Positions 25,144 through 34,529 of a stretch of 64,000 bases of DNA are shown here, piece after piece. Origin of the DNA: Bosea sp. RAC05. GTDB taxonomy: Bacteria > Pseudomonadota > Alphaproteobacteria > Rhizobiales > Beijerinckiaceae. A model generated the notes under the pieces. That model ran no database searches and was not told where the DNA came from. It worked only from the letters and a program-made list of their open reading frames with translations. The DNA lies in NCBI RefSeq assembly GCF_001713455.1, contig NZ_CP016464.1, positions 929,501 to 993,500 on the forward strand. The letters run 5' to 3'. A program made the translations under genes and the position numbers. Position 1 is the stretch's first letter. Each line of letters starts with the position of its first letter.

Positions 25144-25434
25144 CCCATTCTGGCACGACCGTGCCAGGGCGATCCGCAGGGCGGTCTCGGACGCCCGGAG
25201 AGCCGGTCAGTTGCCCAAACGTAAAGCAACTCCCTCCGACATGGTTAACCAAAAGCTGATTTCCGAGCCGGCGCCGACTCCGGTTGCGAGTCGCCGACTC
25301 CGGACGCGAATCTTCGTGTCGAAAAAGTTAATATAGAAAACTGCATTTTTAAGTAACTTATAAATTAATTGGCTTAGATTATCGGTATTAAGCGCGCAGG
25401 TTACAGTTGACGTAGCGTTCAGTACGAGGGCGTG
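25144..25434 (+). promoter_or_regulatory. AT-rich leader of the chemotaxis operon with a 20 bp tandem repeat
   Basis: This 291 bp gap without a gene precedes the STAS gene. Two adjacent 20 bp units lie at 25273-25292 and 25293-25312, starting GCCGACTCCGG and matching at 17 of 20 bases. They create an inverted GAGTC-GCC-GACTC across their junction. From about 25318 to 25395 the DNA is strikingly AT-rich (AAGTAACTTATAAATTAATT) compared with the rest of the window. This is the likely operon promoter and regulator-binding zone; no exact -35/-10 pair is claimed. Confidence 0.6.
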
Positions 25435-25746
25435 ATGAGCAAGAACAGTGCCGGCGGCTCGGCGTCATTCACGGCAGGGACAGATTGTACCCTTCGCCAT
25501 GCCAAAACGACGGCCACTTCCCTGATCGGTCTTCTTGAGGCCGGGTCGGGGCTCGCGGTGGACTGCGCCGGCGTCGAGCAGGCCGACATCACCTTCGTGC
25601 AGACACTCATGGCCGCCAGTCGCAGCTGCGCCGCCCGCAACCTGCCCTTCGCCCTCACCAGCATGAGCGACGTCGTCGCCTCTGCCTTCCACCGGGCCGG
25701 CGTGACGCCGCCCGGCACGATGCCTTCCGAACTGTCCGGGATCTGA
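25435..25746 (+). CDS. STAS-domain protein, first gene of the che operon
   Basis: A 103-residue protein of the anti-sigma-antagonist (STAS) type: GLAVDCAGVEQADITFVQTLMAASRSC followed by a short helix-strand end. In SpoIIAA-like proteins the phosphorylated Ser lies at the start of the helix after the second core strand; here that place reads ADITFVQ, so a Thr is the nearest acceptor. The ATG at 25435 has ACGAGGG upstream, while a GTG at 25432 is too close to it. It ends 2 bp before cheY. Such STAS genes head several alphaproteobacterial che operons, but their job there is not established. Confidence 0.8.
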   Translation: MSKNSAGGSASFTAGTDCTLRHAKTTATSLIGLLEAGSGLAVDCAGVEQADITFVQTLMAASRSCAARNLPFALTSMSDVVASAFHRAGVTPPGTMPSELSGI

Positions 25747-25748
25747 CC

Positions 25749-26114
25749 ATGGCCAACATCCTCACCGTCGACGATTCGCCGAGCGTCCGGCAGATGATCA
25801 AGCTCGTTCTGGGACCGGCCGGGCACAATGTCGTCGAGGCCGGCGACGGCTCGGAGGGGCTGGCCAAGGCCAAGGCGCAGAGCTTCGACCTCGTCATCAC
25901 CGATCTCAACATGCCGGTGATGAACGGCATGCAGATGATCAAGGCCTTGCGCGCCCTGCCGGCCTTCATGGGCACGCCCATCGTCTTCCTGACCACCGAA
26001 TCCGACGACGCGGTCAAGCAGGAGGCCAAGGCCGCCGGCGCGACGGGCTGGATCACCAAGCCGTTCAAGCCCGAGCAGCTGCTCGCCGTCGTCGCCAAAC
26101 TCGTGAGGGCCTGA
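25749..26114 (+). CDS. cheY: Chemotaxis response regulator CheY
   Basis: Single-domain receiver of 121 residues. The acid pocket is Asp8-Asp9 (TVDDSPSVRQM), the phospho-acceptor is Asp52 (VITDLNMP), and FLTTES and ITKPFKP supply the conserved Thr and Lys. Phospho-CheY would bind the flagellar motor or act as a phosphate sink. It shares its last base with the cheA ATG (TGATG) and is clearly co-transcribed. Confidence 0.95.
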   Translation: MANILTVDDSPSVRQMIKLVLGPAGHNVVEAGDGSEGLAKAKAQSFDLVITDLNMPVMNGMQMIKALRALPAFMGTPIVFLTTESDDAVKQEAKAAGATGWITKPFKPEQLLAVVAKLVRA

Positions 26115-28210
26115 TGGAACTCGATCCGACCGAAACATTCCGGCAGGAAGCGTCCGAGCTGCTCGATTCGCTCGAGACGGTGCTGCTCGACCTCGGCCAG
26201 ACGCCGCAGAACCGGGATCTGATCGACGCCGCCTTCCGCGCGCTGCACACGATCAAGGGCTCGGGCGCGATGTTCGGCTTCGACAAGGTCGCGGCCTTCA
26301 CCCATGATTTCGAGACCGCCTTCGATCTGATCCGCAAGGGCAAGATCGACGCCAACCATGAGATCGTCACGGTCTCCCTCTCGGCGCGCGACTACATCCG
26401 CACGCTGATCGAGGACCCCGATTCCACCGACCCGATCATCGGCGAGGCCATCGTCGAGGAGCTGCAGCGCCTGATCGGCGACGGTCCTGCCGCCGCGAAG
26501 CACGCTGCTCCGGAGGCAGATCCCGCCGCCGACGAAGCGCCCAGCATGGAGCCCACCGCAGCGGGCTGGCGCATCGAGATCGCCTTCGAGCCCGGCATTC
26601 TGCGCAACGGCACCAACCCGCTCGTCCTGCTCGATGACCTGCGCGCGCTCGGCCCCTGCACGGTCGAGGCCGACACCGGTGCGATCCCCGTTCTCGAGGA
26701 GCTCGACCCTGAGACCTGCCTGATCACCTGGACGGTGACGCTCGAAAGCGCCTGCTCGCAGGACGAGATCGAGGACGTCTTCATGTTCGTCCGCGACGAG
26801 ATGAAGCTCGTCGTTACGCCGCTCGATGCAGGCGGGCAGGGCGGTTTCGGCCTGGACATGTCGATGCCGGGCGATCTGGCTCCCGCCGTCGCCGAGCCCG
26901 CCGTCGCCGAGCCCGCGACGCAGCCCAAGGCCGCCCCGGCTCTCGCGCCGGCCGCCCGTGCGGCTGCGCCCGCACCCGCCGCGCCCGCCCCGGAAAAGGC
27001 CGAGCTGAACCGCCGCGCCGAGGACAAGGGCACCACGACGGTGCGCGTCCAGGCCGAGCGCCTCGACGAGCTGATGGACCGGGTCGGCGAACTCGTCATC
27101 GCCCAGGCCCGCCTCAGCCAGATCGCCCATTCCGGCACCGATCTCGCGATCAAGGCGATCGCCGAGGAGATCGAGCGCCTGGCCTCGGGCCTGCGCGACT
27201 CCACCATGGGCGTCCGCATGGTGCCGATGGGCTCGCTCTTCGGCCGCTTCCGCCGCCTCGTCCACGACCTCTCGCGCGATCTCGGCAAGCCGGTCGACTT
27301 CGTCACGGTCGGCGAGGACACCGAGATGGACAAGACCATGATCGAGCGCCTCGCCGATCCGCTGGTCCATCTCATCCGCAACGCCATCGACCACGGCATC
27401 GAGAGCGCCGAGGACCGCGCCAGGACCGCCAAATCCGCCACCGGCCGCATCGAACTCGCCGCCCGCTATGTCGGCGCGCAGGTCCTGGTCACGGTGCAGG
27501 ACGACGGCGCCGGCCTCAACACCGCCCGCATCCGCGCCAAGGCCGAGGAGAACGGGCTGATCCCGCCCGGCGCCAATCTCAGCGAGCACGAGATCCACCA
27601 GTTCCTGTTCCATCCGGGCTTCTCGACCGCCAAGACGATCTCGGCGCTGTCGGGCCGCGGCGTCGGCATGGACGTGGTCAAGCGCACCATCGAGGCGATG
27701 CGCGGCACGATCGACCTGACCACGATCCCCGGTCACGGCTCCTCGGTGACGCTGCGCCTGCCGCTGACGCTGGCGATCATCGACGGCCTGCTGATCCGGG
27801 TCGGCGAGGCCCGCTACATCATCCCGCTCTCGGCGGTGGAGGAGTGCATCGAGCTCACGGCGGAGGCGGAAGCCCGCGCCAAGGGCCGCAGCTTCCTCAA
27901 TGTCCGCGGCGACCTCGTGCCCTTCCTGCGCCTGCGCGACGTCTTCGATGCCGACGGCCAGCCCGATCCGCACCAGAAGGTCATCGTCTCCTCGATCGGC
28001 GACACCCGCGTCGGCCTCGTCGTCGACCAGATCATCGGCAGCCACCAGACGGTGATCAAGTCGCTGTCGAAGCTGCATTCCGACGTCACCATGTTCTCCG
28101 GCGCGACCATCCTCGGCGATGGCTCGGCGGCGCTGATCCTGGACGTCGCCCAGCTCGTCACGCTCGGCCAGTCCCGCGCCGAGAGCGACAGAACCCCGGA
28201 GGCCGCGTGA
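26114..28210 (+). CDS. cheA: Chemotaxis histidine kinase CheA
   Basis: A 698-residue multidomain kinase. The HPt domain has phospho-accepting His45 in ALHTIKGSG. A middle domain at about residues 154-240 (GWRIEIAFEPG to MKLVV) resembles the regulatory/P2-like segment. A flexible Ala/Pro linker at about 255-296 contains a duplicated AVAEP. Next come the dimerisation helices (MDRVGELVIAQARLSQIA), the ATP-binding domain (RNAIDHGIES, SGRGVGMDVVK) and a C-terminal CheW-like coupling domain (LPLTLAIIDGLLI onward). It is complete and of normal length. Its stop overlaps the cheW ATG by 1 bp. Confidence 0.96.
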   Translation: MELDPTETFRQEASELLDSLETVLLDLGQTPQNRDLIDAAFRALHTIKGSGAMFGFDKVAAFTHDFETAFDLIRKGKIDANHEIVTVSLSARDYIRTLIEDPDSTDPIIGEAIVEELQRLIGDGPAAAKHAAPEADPAADEAPSMEPTAAGWRIEIAFEPGILRNGTNPLVLLDDLRALGPCTVEADTGAIPVLEELDPETCLITWTVTLESACSQDEIEDVFMFVRDEMKLVVTPLDAGGQGGFGLDMSMPGDLAPAVAEPAVAEPATQPKAAPALAPAARAAAPAPAAPAPEKAELNRRAEDKGTTTVRVQAERLDELMDRVGELVIAQARLSQIAHSGTDLAIKAIAEEIERLASGLRDSTMGVRMVPMGSLFGRFRRLVHDLSRDLGKPVDFVTVGEDTEMDKTMIERLADPLVHLIRNAIDHGIESAEDRARTAKSATGRIELAARYVGAQVLVTVQDDGAGLNTARIRAKAEENGLIPPGANLSEHEIHQFLFHPGFSTAKTISALSGRGVGMDVVKRTIEAMRGTIDLTTIPGHGSSVTLRLPLTLAIIDGLLIRVGEARYIIPLSAVEECIELTAEAEARAKGRSFLNVRGDLVPFLRLRDVFDADGQPDPHQKVIVSSIGDTRVGLVVDQIIGSHQTVIKSLSKLHSDVTMFSGATILGDGSAALILDVAQLVTLGQSRAESDRTPEAA

Positions 28211-28704
28211 TGAGCCAGGCTCAGATGCAGACAAGCCCGCAAGCGGGCGCCACGGGCCTGCCGCCGGCCACCGAAACCCGTCTGCAGGTGCTGATGGTCG
28301 GGCTGGGCAACGAGATCTTCGCGATCGAGACCGACATGGTCCGCGAGATCATCGACCCCGTGCCGGTGACGCGCGTCGCCGGTGCGCGCGCCTTTCTGCC
28401 GGCGCTGGTCAATGTGCGGGGCAACGTCATTCCGCTGGCGGATCTGCGCATCCGCTTCGGCATGCCGAAGACGCAAGCGACCGCCGACACCCGCATCGTC
28501 GTGATCGAGGTCGACATCGACGGCGATCCCGTCACGCTCGGGCTGCTCGCCGACAAGGTCTACGAAGTCACCGAGATCTCGACGCGGCAGATGCAGCAGA
28601 CGCCGCGCCTGGGCAGCCATTGGCGGCCCGAATTCATCCGATTCATCACCAAATGGAGCGATGAGTTCGTCATCGTTCCCGACATGTCCCGAATTCTGGG
28701 CTGA
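28210..28704 (+). CDS. cheW: Chemotaxis coupling protein CheW (first copy)
   Basis: A 164-residue scaffold that joins CheA to receptors. After a polar, glutamine-rich N-terminus of about 25 residues comes the CheW fold: [40 protein letters not shown] and [15 protein letters not shown]. It differs clearly from the second CheW in this operon (28-residue longer N-terminus, different hypervariable loop), so the two may serve different receptors or array positions. Confidence 0.94.
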   Translation: MSQAQMQTSPQAGATGLPPATETRLQVLMVGLGNEIFAIETDMVREIIDPVPVTRVAGARAFLPALVNVRGNVIPLADLRIRFGMPKTQATADTRIVVIEVDIDGDPVTLGLLADKVYEVTEISTRQMQQTPRLGSHWRPEFIRFITKWSDEFVIVPDMSRILG

Positions 28705-28742
28705 GTACGATTTCCCACTTGTTGGGGCGAAGGGGGCTTCCG

Positions 28743-30803
28743 ATGCGCTTCTCGATCAAGGCCAAACTGTTCGTGACGTTCGGTGGGATCATCGGCTTGT
28801 CGATGGTCGCAGGCGGCGTGGCCTATCAACAGCTCGCCGCGCTCGACCGCTCGCAGCAAGAAATCGTTGGCCAGGGCCATCGCGTCGTCAAGCTCGGCGA
28901 GTTGCAGAATGAGCTCCAGGGCCAGGTTCGGGCCGAGAAGAACGCCATCATCGCCTCCTCGGAAGCCGAGCTGGAGACGGCCGCGGCCGAGCTCATCGCA
29001 CGGCGCCAGAAGGTGACACAGCTCAGCGGGAGCATCCACGCCTCCGCGTCCGAACAGGGCAAGCGGTTGATGGACCAGGTCATGGCCACGGCCAAGGCGC
29101 TGAACGAGGTGCAGGACACCGTCATCCGCAATGCCAAGCTGAACTCGGCGACGCGGGCGGATGCCTTGTGGCAATCCGAGGGCCAGGCCGTGCTCGCCGC
29201 ACAGAATGCGGCCTTCGACAGACTGCTGGCGGACCTCGACAAGAGCCGGGGCTCGGTCGAGCACGAACAGGCTGCCCGGCAGGTCGTCGCCGCCCGCTAC
29301 CAGACGGCCCGGATGCTGCGCTCGCTGGTCGAAACCTTTACCGCGACGTCGCTCACCGCCCTCGATGAACGCCGCCGGACGGCGCTGGCCGAGATGGAAA
29401 GGCTGAAGCGCGCGGCCGACATGGCGGCCGAGCGGCTGAAAGCCGTCGGCATCCCCCACGAGACGCTGCAGAGCCTGGTCGGCCAGGTCGAGGCCGTCGC
29501 GCTCCGTGCCGTTGACATCGCCCGTGAGGGCGGCGTCATCCGCGCGGCCGAACTGAGCCGCACCGAAGGCCGCAAGGCGCTCGGCGAGTCGCTGGCCGCC
29601 GTGGAGGCCTATGCGCGCTATGTCGAGAAGCGCATGGACGAAATGGGGGCTGCCGGGACGGCCGCCGCACACTTCGCCGAAATGCTCCTCATCGCGATCC
29701 TGGCGGCATCCGCGCTCATCGGCCTCGCGGCGGCGACCTGGATCGCCATCGGCATCAGCCGCGGCATCGGCGGAGCGGTCATCCTGGCGAATGCCGTCGC
29801 CACCGGTGATCTGACGCGCACGGTGGAGCCGAAGACCAATGACGAGGTCGGCGACCTCCTGACGGCGCTCAACGGAACGGTCGAAAAGCTGCGCCAGGTC
29901 GTCGGCGACGCCACCAAGGCCGCCGAGAACATGTCGGCCGGCTCGCAGGAACTCTCTGCCAGCGCCGAGCAGCTCTCGCAGGGCTCGACCGAGCAGGCCT
30001 CGTCGACCGAGGAGGCCTCCTCCTCGATGGAGGAGATGGCGGCCAACGTGAAGCAGAACGCCGAGAACGCCGCCACCACCGAGAAAATGGCGGTTCAGTC
30101 GGCTCAGGATGCAGAAGCCTCGGGCGTTGCCGTCGGCAAGGCGGTCGAGGCGATGCAGACCATCGCCCAGAAGATCAACATCGTGCAGGAGATCGCCCGC
30201 CAGACCGATCTGCTGGCGCTGAACGCGGCGGTCGAAGCGGCGCGTGCCGGCGAACACGGCAAGGGCTTCGCGGTGGTGGCCTCCGAGGTGCGCAAGCTCG
30301 CCGAGCGCAGCCAGGCGGCCGCGGCCGAGATCGGCACGCTCTCGGTCGACACGGTGAAGGTCGCCCAGGAAGCCGGCTCGATGCTGGCCAAGCTGGTGCC
30401 CGACATCAAGAAGACCGCCGAGCTGGTCGAGGAGATCACCGCCGCCTGCCGCGAGCAGGATGTCGGCTCGAGCCAGATCAACCAGGCGATCCAGCAGCTC
30501 GACAAGGTCACGCAGCAGAACGCGGCGGCGTCCGAGGAGGTCTCGGCGACGTCCGAGGAGCTCGCCTCCCAGGCCGAGCAGCTCCAGGCCACAATCGCCT
30601 TCTTCAAGACGGACGACAGCGGCGCCGCGACCGACCGCGCGGTCAGCCAGCTCAAGGCCAAGGCGAAGCAGATGAAGGCGGCCGCCCAGCCTCGCAAGGC
30701 GGCAGCGCCGGCCCGCTCCACTAAGGGCTCAAAGGGCGGCTTCGACTTTGATCTCGACGATGCCGGCGACGAGCGCGACGCCACGTTCAGCCGGGCCTCC
30801 TGA
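28743..30803 (+). CDS. Methyl-accepting chemotaxis protein 1
   Basis: A 686-residue transmembrane receptor from ATG 28743. TM1 is at about residues 8-28 ([18 protein letters not shown]). A periplasmic four-helix-bundle sensor (4HB_MCP type) spans about 30-310, and TM2 is at about 313-336. A HAMP domain follows ([24 protein letters not shown]), then a long coiled signalling domain. The CheA/CheW-contact tip is [20 protein letters not shown]. Residues of about 393-621 are almost identical to the next receptor. The tail ends in a Lys/Ala linker and GGFDFDLDD to ATFSRAS. No WxxF-type CheR tether is seen. Confidence 0.94.
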   Translation: MRFSIKAKLFVTFGGIIGLSMVAGGVAYQQLAALDRSQQEIVGQGHRVVKLGELQNELQGQVRAEKNAIIASSEAELETAAAELIARRQKVTQLSGSIHASASEQGKRLMDQVMATAKALNEVQDTVIRNAKLNSATRADALWQSEGQAVLAAQNAAFDRLLADLDKSRGSVEHEQAARQVVAARYQTARMLRSLVETFTATSLTALDERRRTALAEMERLKRAADMAAERLKAVGIPHETLQSLVGQVEAVALRAVDIAREGGVIRAAELSRTEGRKALGESLAAVEAYARYVEKRMDEMGAAGTAAAHFAEMLLIAILAASALIGLAAATWIAIGISRGIGGAVILANAVATGDLTRTVEPKTNDEVGDLLTALNGTVEKLRQVVGDATKAAENMSAGSQELSASAEQLSQGSTEQASSTEEASSSMEEMAANVKQNAENAATTEKMAVQSAQDAEASGVAVGKAVEAMQTIAQKINIVQEIARQTDLLALNAAVEAARAGEHGKGFAVVASEVRKLAERSQAAAAEIGTLSVDTVKVAQEAGSMLAKLVPDIKKTAELVEEITAACREQDVGSSQINQAIQQLDKVTQQNAAASEEVSATSEELASQAEQLQATIAFFKTDDSGAATDRAVSQLKAKAKQMKAAAQPRKAAAPARSTKGSKGGFDFDLDDAGDERDATFSRAS

Positions 30804-30812
30804 CCAAGACAC

Positions 30813-30843
30813 GGAGCCTCCGCCCCGCCCCGGCGGGGGCTCC
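30813..30843 (+). terminator. Strong stem-loop between the two receptors
   Basis: GGAGCCTCCGCC and GGCGGGGGCTCC form a 12 bp stem (one G-U pair) with a 7-base loop, 9 bp after the first receptor gene. There is no T-run after it, so it is more likely an mRNA-stability or partial-termination element than a full terminator. Confidence 0.5.
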
Positions 30844-30899
30844 AGACCACGCCGGGCCTGCCTTTCGGATAGTCCCCAGAACCTAGTGAGTTATACGCC

Positions 30900-33092
30900 A
30901 TGCGCCTGACCATCAAAGCCAAACTGGCCGCCACCTTCGGCGTCGTCATCGCCCTCTCGACGGCGGCCGGCGGCCTCGCCTACTGGAAGCTCGGCGCACT
31001 GGCCGACGCCCAGAACGAGATCATCCAGCAGTCCAAGCGCGTCGAGGCGCTCGACGAACTCAACAGCCGCATGCTGCTCGAGATTCGCGCCGAGAAGAAT
31101 GCGCTGCTCTCGAAGACCGACCAGGATGTCGAGCGCTTCATCGCCGAGAACGCGACGCTGCGCGCCGAGTCGGAAAAGCTGCATGGCGAGCTGCATCACC
31201 TCGCCAGCCCGGCCGGCCGCAAGCTGCTCGAAGAGGCCCATGCCAAGCGCAAGGCCTATGTCGAGGCGCAGTCGCGCACCCTGGCCTATGCCAAGCTGAA
31301 CTCCGCCAGCCGCGCCGCCGCGCTCTGGGACAGCGAGACGCAGCCGCTGATCTCGGCCGTCACCGCCGCCACCAACCCCGTCATCGCCGCCGCCACCGCC
31401 CCTTCGGCTACGCCCGAGATGCTGCGCGCCGGCATCGGGCTGTTCAACGCCCGCCTCGAATGGCTGCGCCTCTCCCGCCTCGTCTCGGTCATGCTCTCGG
31501 GCACGACGGTCGAGCAGATCGAGCGCGACCACAAGCAGATCGAGAGCCAGGCCGCCGTGGTCCGGCAGGTGCTCGCCAAGGGCGCGGCGCCGATGCAGGA
31601 CTTCGGCATCGCGACCGGGCCGATGCTCGGCGCCTTCGACAACGCGATCGATTCGATCCTGCGCGTCGCCAAGATCGCCGCCGAGGCCGGCCCGATCAAG
31701 GCGACGACGCTCTCCACCACCGAGGTCCGCACCACCGCCGTGCAGACCATGGAGGCCTACAGCGCCTACAGCAAGATGGTCGACGCCCAGATGGCCGAGA
31801 TCAGCAAGGCGGCGCAGGACGAGGCGGCCTTCTTCAAGAACCTTCTTCTGGCGATCGTCATCGGCACCTTCCTGATCGCCCTCATCGCCGCGACCTGGAT
31901 CGCGCTCAGCATCAGCCGCGGTCTCGCCAGCGCCGTCGGCCTCGCCAATGCGGTGGCCATCGGCGATCTCAGCCAGACCATCGCGGTCAAGAGCAATGAC
32001 GAGATCGGCGATCTCGTGACCTCGCTCAACACCATGACCGGCAATCTCAACGCCACCGCCGCCGTGGCGGATCAGATCGCCTCCGGCGATCTCACGGTCG
32101 AGGCCAGGCCGCTGTCCGAGAAAGACACGCTCGGCATCGCGCTCGAGAACATGGTCATCAAGCTGCGTGAGGTGGTGGCTCAGGTCAGCGCCGCCGCCGA
32201 GAACATGTCGGCCGGTTCGCAGGAGCTCTCGGCCAGCGCCGAGCAGCTCTCGCAGGGCTCGACCGAGCAGGCCTCGTCGACGGAGGAGGCCTCCTCCTCG
32301 ATGGAGGAGATGGCGGCCAACGTGAAGCAGAACGCCGAGAACGCCGCCACCACCGAGAAGATGGAGGCCCAGTCCTCGCGCGACGCGGAAGCCTCGGGCG
32401 TTGCCGTCGGCAAGGCGGTGGAGGCGATGCAGACGATCGCCCAGAAGATCAACATCGTGCAGGAGATCGCCCGCCAGACCGACCTGCTGGCCCTCAACGC
32501 GGCGGTCGAAGCCGCCCGTGCCGGCGAACACGGCAAGGGCTTCGCGGTGGTGGCCTCCGAGGTGCGCAAGCTCGCCGAGCGCAGCCAGGCGGCGGCTGCC
32601 GAGATCGGCACGCTCTCGGTCGACACGGTCAAGGTCGCCCAGGAGGCCGGCTCGATGCTGGCCAAGCTGGTGCCCGACATCAAGAAGACCGCCGAGCTGG
32701 TCGAGGAGATCACCGCCGCCTGCCGCGAGCAGGATGTCGGCTCCAGCCAGATCAACCAGGCGATCCAGCAGCTCGACAAGGTCACGCAGCAGAACGCGGC
32801 GGCGTCCGAAGAGGTGTCGGCGACGTCCGAGGAGCTCGCCTCCCAGGCCGATCAGCTCCAGGCCACCATCGCCTTCTTCCGGCTCGACGAGCGCGCGACG
32901 CCGGTCCAGGCCACCGAGCCCGTCGCCAAGGCGGTCAAGCAGCTGCGGGGCAAGGCCGCCACCATGGCCGCCGCGATCCAGCCGAAGCGGGCGCCCGCCG
33001 CCAAGCCGGCCCGCAAGGTCGCCAATGGCGGCTTCTCCTTCGACCTCGCCGGCGGCGAGGACCAGGACGACGCTGCCTTCCACCGCAACTGA
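30900..33092 (+). CDS. Methyl-accepting chemotaxis protein 2
   Basis: A 730-residue receptor paralogous to the preceding one. TM1 is at about residues 7-28, the 4HB-type sensor region at about 30-312, and TM2 at about 315-338. The HAMP region is longer than in receptor 1, with an extra [20 protein letters not shown] segment that looks like a second HAMP-like repeat. The signalling domain (about residues 432-660) matches receptor 1 except for a handful of substitutions near KMEAQSSRD and at the end. The sensor halves share little, so ligands probably differ. The tail again ends with a basic linker and GGFSFDL to AAFHRN. Confidence 0.94.
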   Translation: MRLTIKAKLAATFGVVIALSTAAGGLAYWKLGALADAQNEIIQQSKRVEALDELNSRMLLEIRAEKNALLSKTDQDVERFIAENATLRAESEKLHGELHHLASPAGRKLLEEAHAKRKAYVEAQSRTLAYAKLNSASRAAALWDSETQPLISAVTAATNPVIAAATAPSATPEMLRAGIGLFNARLEWLRLSRLVSVMLSGTTVEQIERDHKQIESQAAVVRQVLAKGAAPMQDFGIATGPMLGAFDNAIDSILRVAKIAAEAGPIKATTLSTTEVRTTAVQTMEAYSAYSKMVDAQMAEISKAAQDEAAFFKNLLLAIVIGTFLIALIAATWIALSISRGLASAVGLANAVAIGDLSQTIAVKSNDEIGDLVTSLNTMTGNLNATAAVADQIASGDLTVEARPLSEKDTLGIALENMVIKLREVVAQVSAAAENMSAGSQELSASAEQLSQGSTEQASSTEEASSSMEEMAANVKQNAENAATTEKMEAQSSRDAEASGVAVGKAVEAMQTIAQKINIVQEIARQTDLLALNAAVEAARAGEHGKGFAVVASEVRKLAERSQAAAAEIGTLSVDTVKVAQEAGSMLAKLVPDIKKTAELVEEITAACREQDVGSSQINQAIQQLDKVTQQNAAASEEVSATSEELASQADQLQATIAFFRLDERATPVQATEPVAKAVKQLRGKAATMAAAIQPKRAPAAKPARKVANGGFSFDLAGGEDQDDAAFHRN

Positions 33093-33101
33093 CCCGGCGC
33101 A

Positions 33102-33125
33102 CCGGCCCGGGACACTCCGGGCCGG
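33102..33125 (+). terminator. Stem-loop between receptor 2 and the second cheW
   Basis: CCGGCCCGG and CCGGGCCGG form a perfect 9 bp stem around GACACT, 9 bp after the receptor stop. As with the hairpin after receptor 1, no T-run follows. It could lower expression of downstream genes or protect the receptor mRNA end. Confidence 0.45.
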
Positions 33126-33157
33126 CCGCCACCTCAAGCTTTCATCGCGAGGTCGCC

Positions 33158-33640
33158 ATGGCTGATACCGCCCAATATCTGACGCTCGGCATCGACCAGG
33201 AACTCTTCGGCATCGACATCCGCAATGTCCGGGAGATCCTCGACATGCGGCCGATCTCGAAGCTGCCGCATGCGCCGAACTTCCTGCTCGGGATGATCGA
33301 CGTCCGCGGCGCCGGCTACCCGATCGTCGATCTGCGCACCAAGCTCGGGCTGCCCCGCGCCGAGCCCACCGACGCGACCCGGATCATCATCCTCGACGTG
33401 CCCGTCAAGGGCCGCACCATGGGCGTCGGCTTCGTCGCCGACCGCGTCTTCGAGGTCACCGGCCTCGACGACGACCACACCGAGGCGGCGCCCGATGTCG
33501 GCGGCCGCTGGCAGTCGAACTACATCGCCGGCATCGGCCGCAAGGGCGAGTCCTTCATCGTCGTGTTCGATCTCGAGCGGCTGATGGAGGCCGACGACCT
33601 GCCCCAGCTCCCGGCCATGGCACCGGAAAGGGCCGCGTGA
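33158..33640 (+). CDS. Chemotaxis coupling protein CheW (second copy)
   Basis: A 160-residue CheW: YLTLGIDQELFGIDIRNVREI at the start, then FLLGMIDVRGAGYPIVDLRTKLG and GFVADRVFEVTGL. The motif IDVRG replaces the NVRG of copy 1. It is followed at once by cheR (1 bp between stop and GTG), so it belongs to the adaptation part of the operon. Which CheW supports which receptor cannot be told from sequence alone. Confidence 0.93.
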   Translation: MADTAQYLTLGIDQELFGIDIRNVREILDMRPISKLPHAPNFLLGMIDVRGAGYPIVDLRTKLGLPRAEPTDATRIIILDVPVKGRTMGVGFVADRVFEVTGLDDDHTEAAPDVGGRWQSNYIAGIGRKGESFIVVFDLERLMEADDLPQLPAMAPERAA

Positions 33641-33641
33641 C

Positions 33642-34529
33642 GTGAGCCATCAGCAGGCGACAGACGCCTACGATCACCTCTCCGACAAGCACTTCAACGC
33701 GATTGCGAGGTTCATCGAATCGCGGGTCGGCATCAAGCTGCCCCAGACCAAGCGCACCATGGTCGAGGGCCGCCTGCGCAAGCGCGTGCGCGCGCTGCAA
33801 CTGGCCGGTCTCAACGCCTATGGCACGCATCTCTTCGACAAGGGCGGGCTCGAGGCCGAGACGGTCCACCTGATCGACTGCGTCACCACCAATAAGACCG
33901 ACTTCTTCCGTGAGCCGAGCCATTTCGACTTCCTGCGCGAGGTCGCCGTGCCGCAGCTGACGCAGCGCCAGGGTGGCCGGCCGCCGCAGCTCAAGGTCTG
34001 GAGTGCCGCTTCCTCGACCGGCGCCGAGGCCTATACGGCGGCGATGGTGCTGCAGGACCTCGTCGCCGCCGGGAAGGTCGCGCGCTTCTCGATCCTGGGC
34101 ACCGACATCTCGACCGAAGTGCTGCGCGAGGCGCGCACCGCGATCTATCCGCGGGCCTTCGTCGCGCCGGTGCCGGCCGCGATGCAGCAGCGCTACCTGA
34201 TGCGCTCGCGCGACCCGCGCGAGGACGTGGTGCGCGTGACGCCGGAACTGCGGCGCACCGTGCATTTCGAGCGCCTCAACCTGATGGACGAATCCTATCC
34301 CTTCGACCGCGACGTCGACGTCATCTTCTGCCGCAACGTCCTGATCTATTTCGACAAGCCGACGCAGCAGGCGGTGCTGAGCCGCCTCGCCTCGCATCTG
34401 CGCCCCGGGGGCTACCTGATGCTGGGCCATTCCGAATCCATGGCCGGCAGCGGGGTTGGTCCGCTGCGCCAGGTCGTCCCGACGATCTACCAGACCGCAT
34501 CGGTTGCCGGAACGAGGTCCGCCGCATGA
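33642..34529 (+). CDS. cheR: Chemotaxis protein methyltransferase CheR
   Basis: SAM-dependent methylation of receptor glutamates. The protein has 295 residues from the GTG at 33642. The N-terminal helical domain (IARFIESRVGIKLPQTKRTMVEGRLRKR) precedes the catalytic domain with VWSAASSTGAEAYTAAMVL (SAM motif I, where the usual CSTGEEPYS is varied to SSTGAEAYT), ILGTDIS and DVIFCRNVLIYFD. The stop overlaps the cheB start by 4 bp. Confidence 0.94.
   Translation: MSHQQATDAYDHLSDKHFNAIARFIESRVGIKLPQTKRTMVEGRLRKRVRALQLAGLNAYGTHLFDKGGLEAETVHLIDCVTTNKTDFFREPSHFDFLREVAVPQLTQRQGGRPPQLKVWSAASSTGAEAYTAAMVLQDLVAAGKVARFSILGTDISTEVLREARTAIYPRAFVAPVPAAMQQRYLMRSRDPREDVVRVTPELRRTVHFERLNLMDESYPFDRDVDVIFCRNVLIYFDKPTQQAVLSRLASHLRPGGYLMLGHSESMAGSGVGPLRQVVPTIYQTASVAGTRSAA

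Noticed and set aside
25144..25434. A small RNA or extra small gene before the STAS gene
   Set aside because: No convincing start with ribosome-binding site, no terminator hairpin with T-run, and no known RNA motif was seen; the features fit a promoter region better.
25655..28234. A minus-strand open frame of about 860 codons opposite cheY/cheA
   Set aside because: Shadow of cheA codon usage; no start context, domains or neighbours support it.
30720..33092. CheR-tethering pentapeptide at receptor C-termini
   Set aside because: The tails end in ATFSRAS and AAFHRN without the required Trp, so the usual W-x-x-F tether is absent.
30891..33137. A minus-strand open frame of about 750 codons opposite receptor 2
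   Set aside because: Leu/Gly/Asp-rich repetitive pattern arises from the coiled-coil heptads of the receptor on the other strand.
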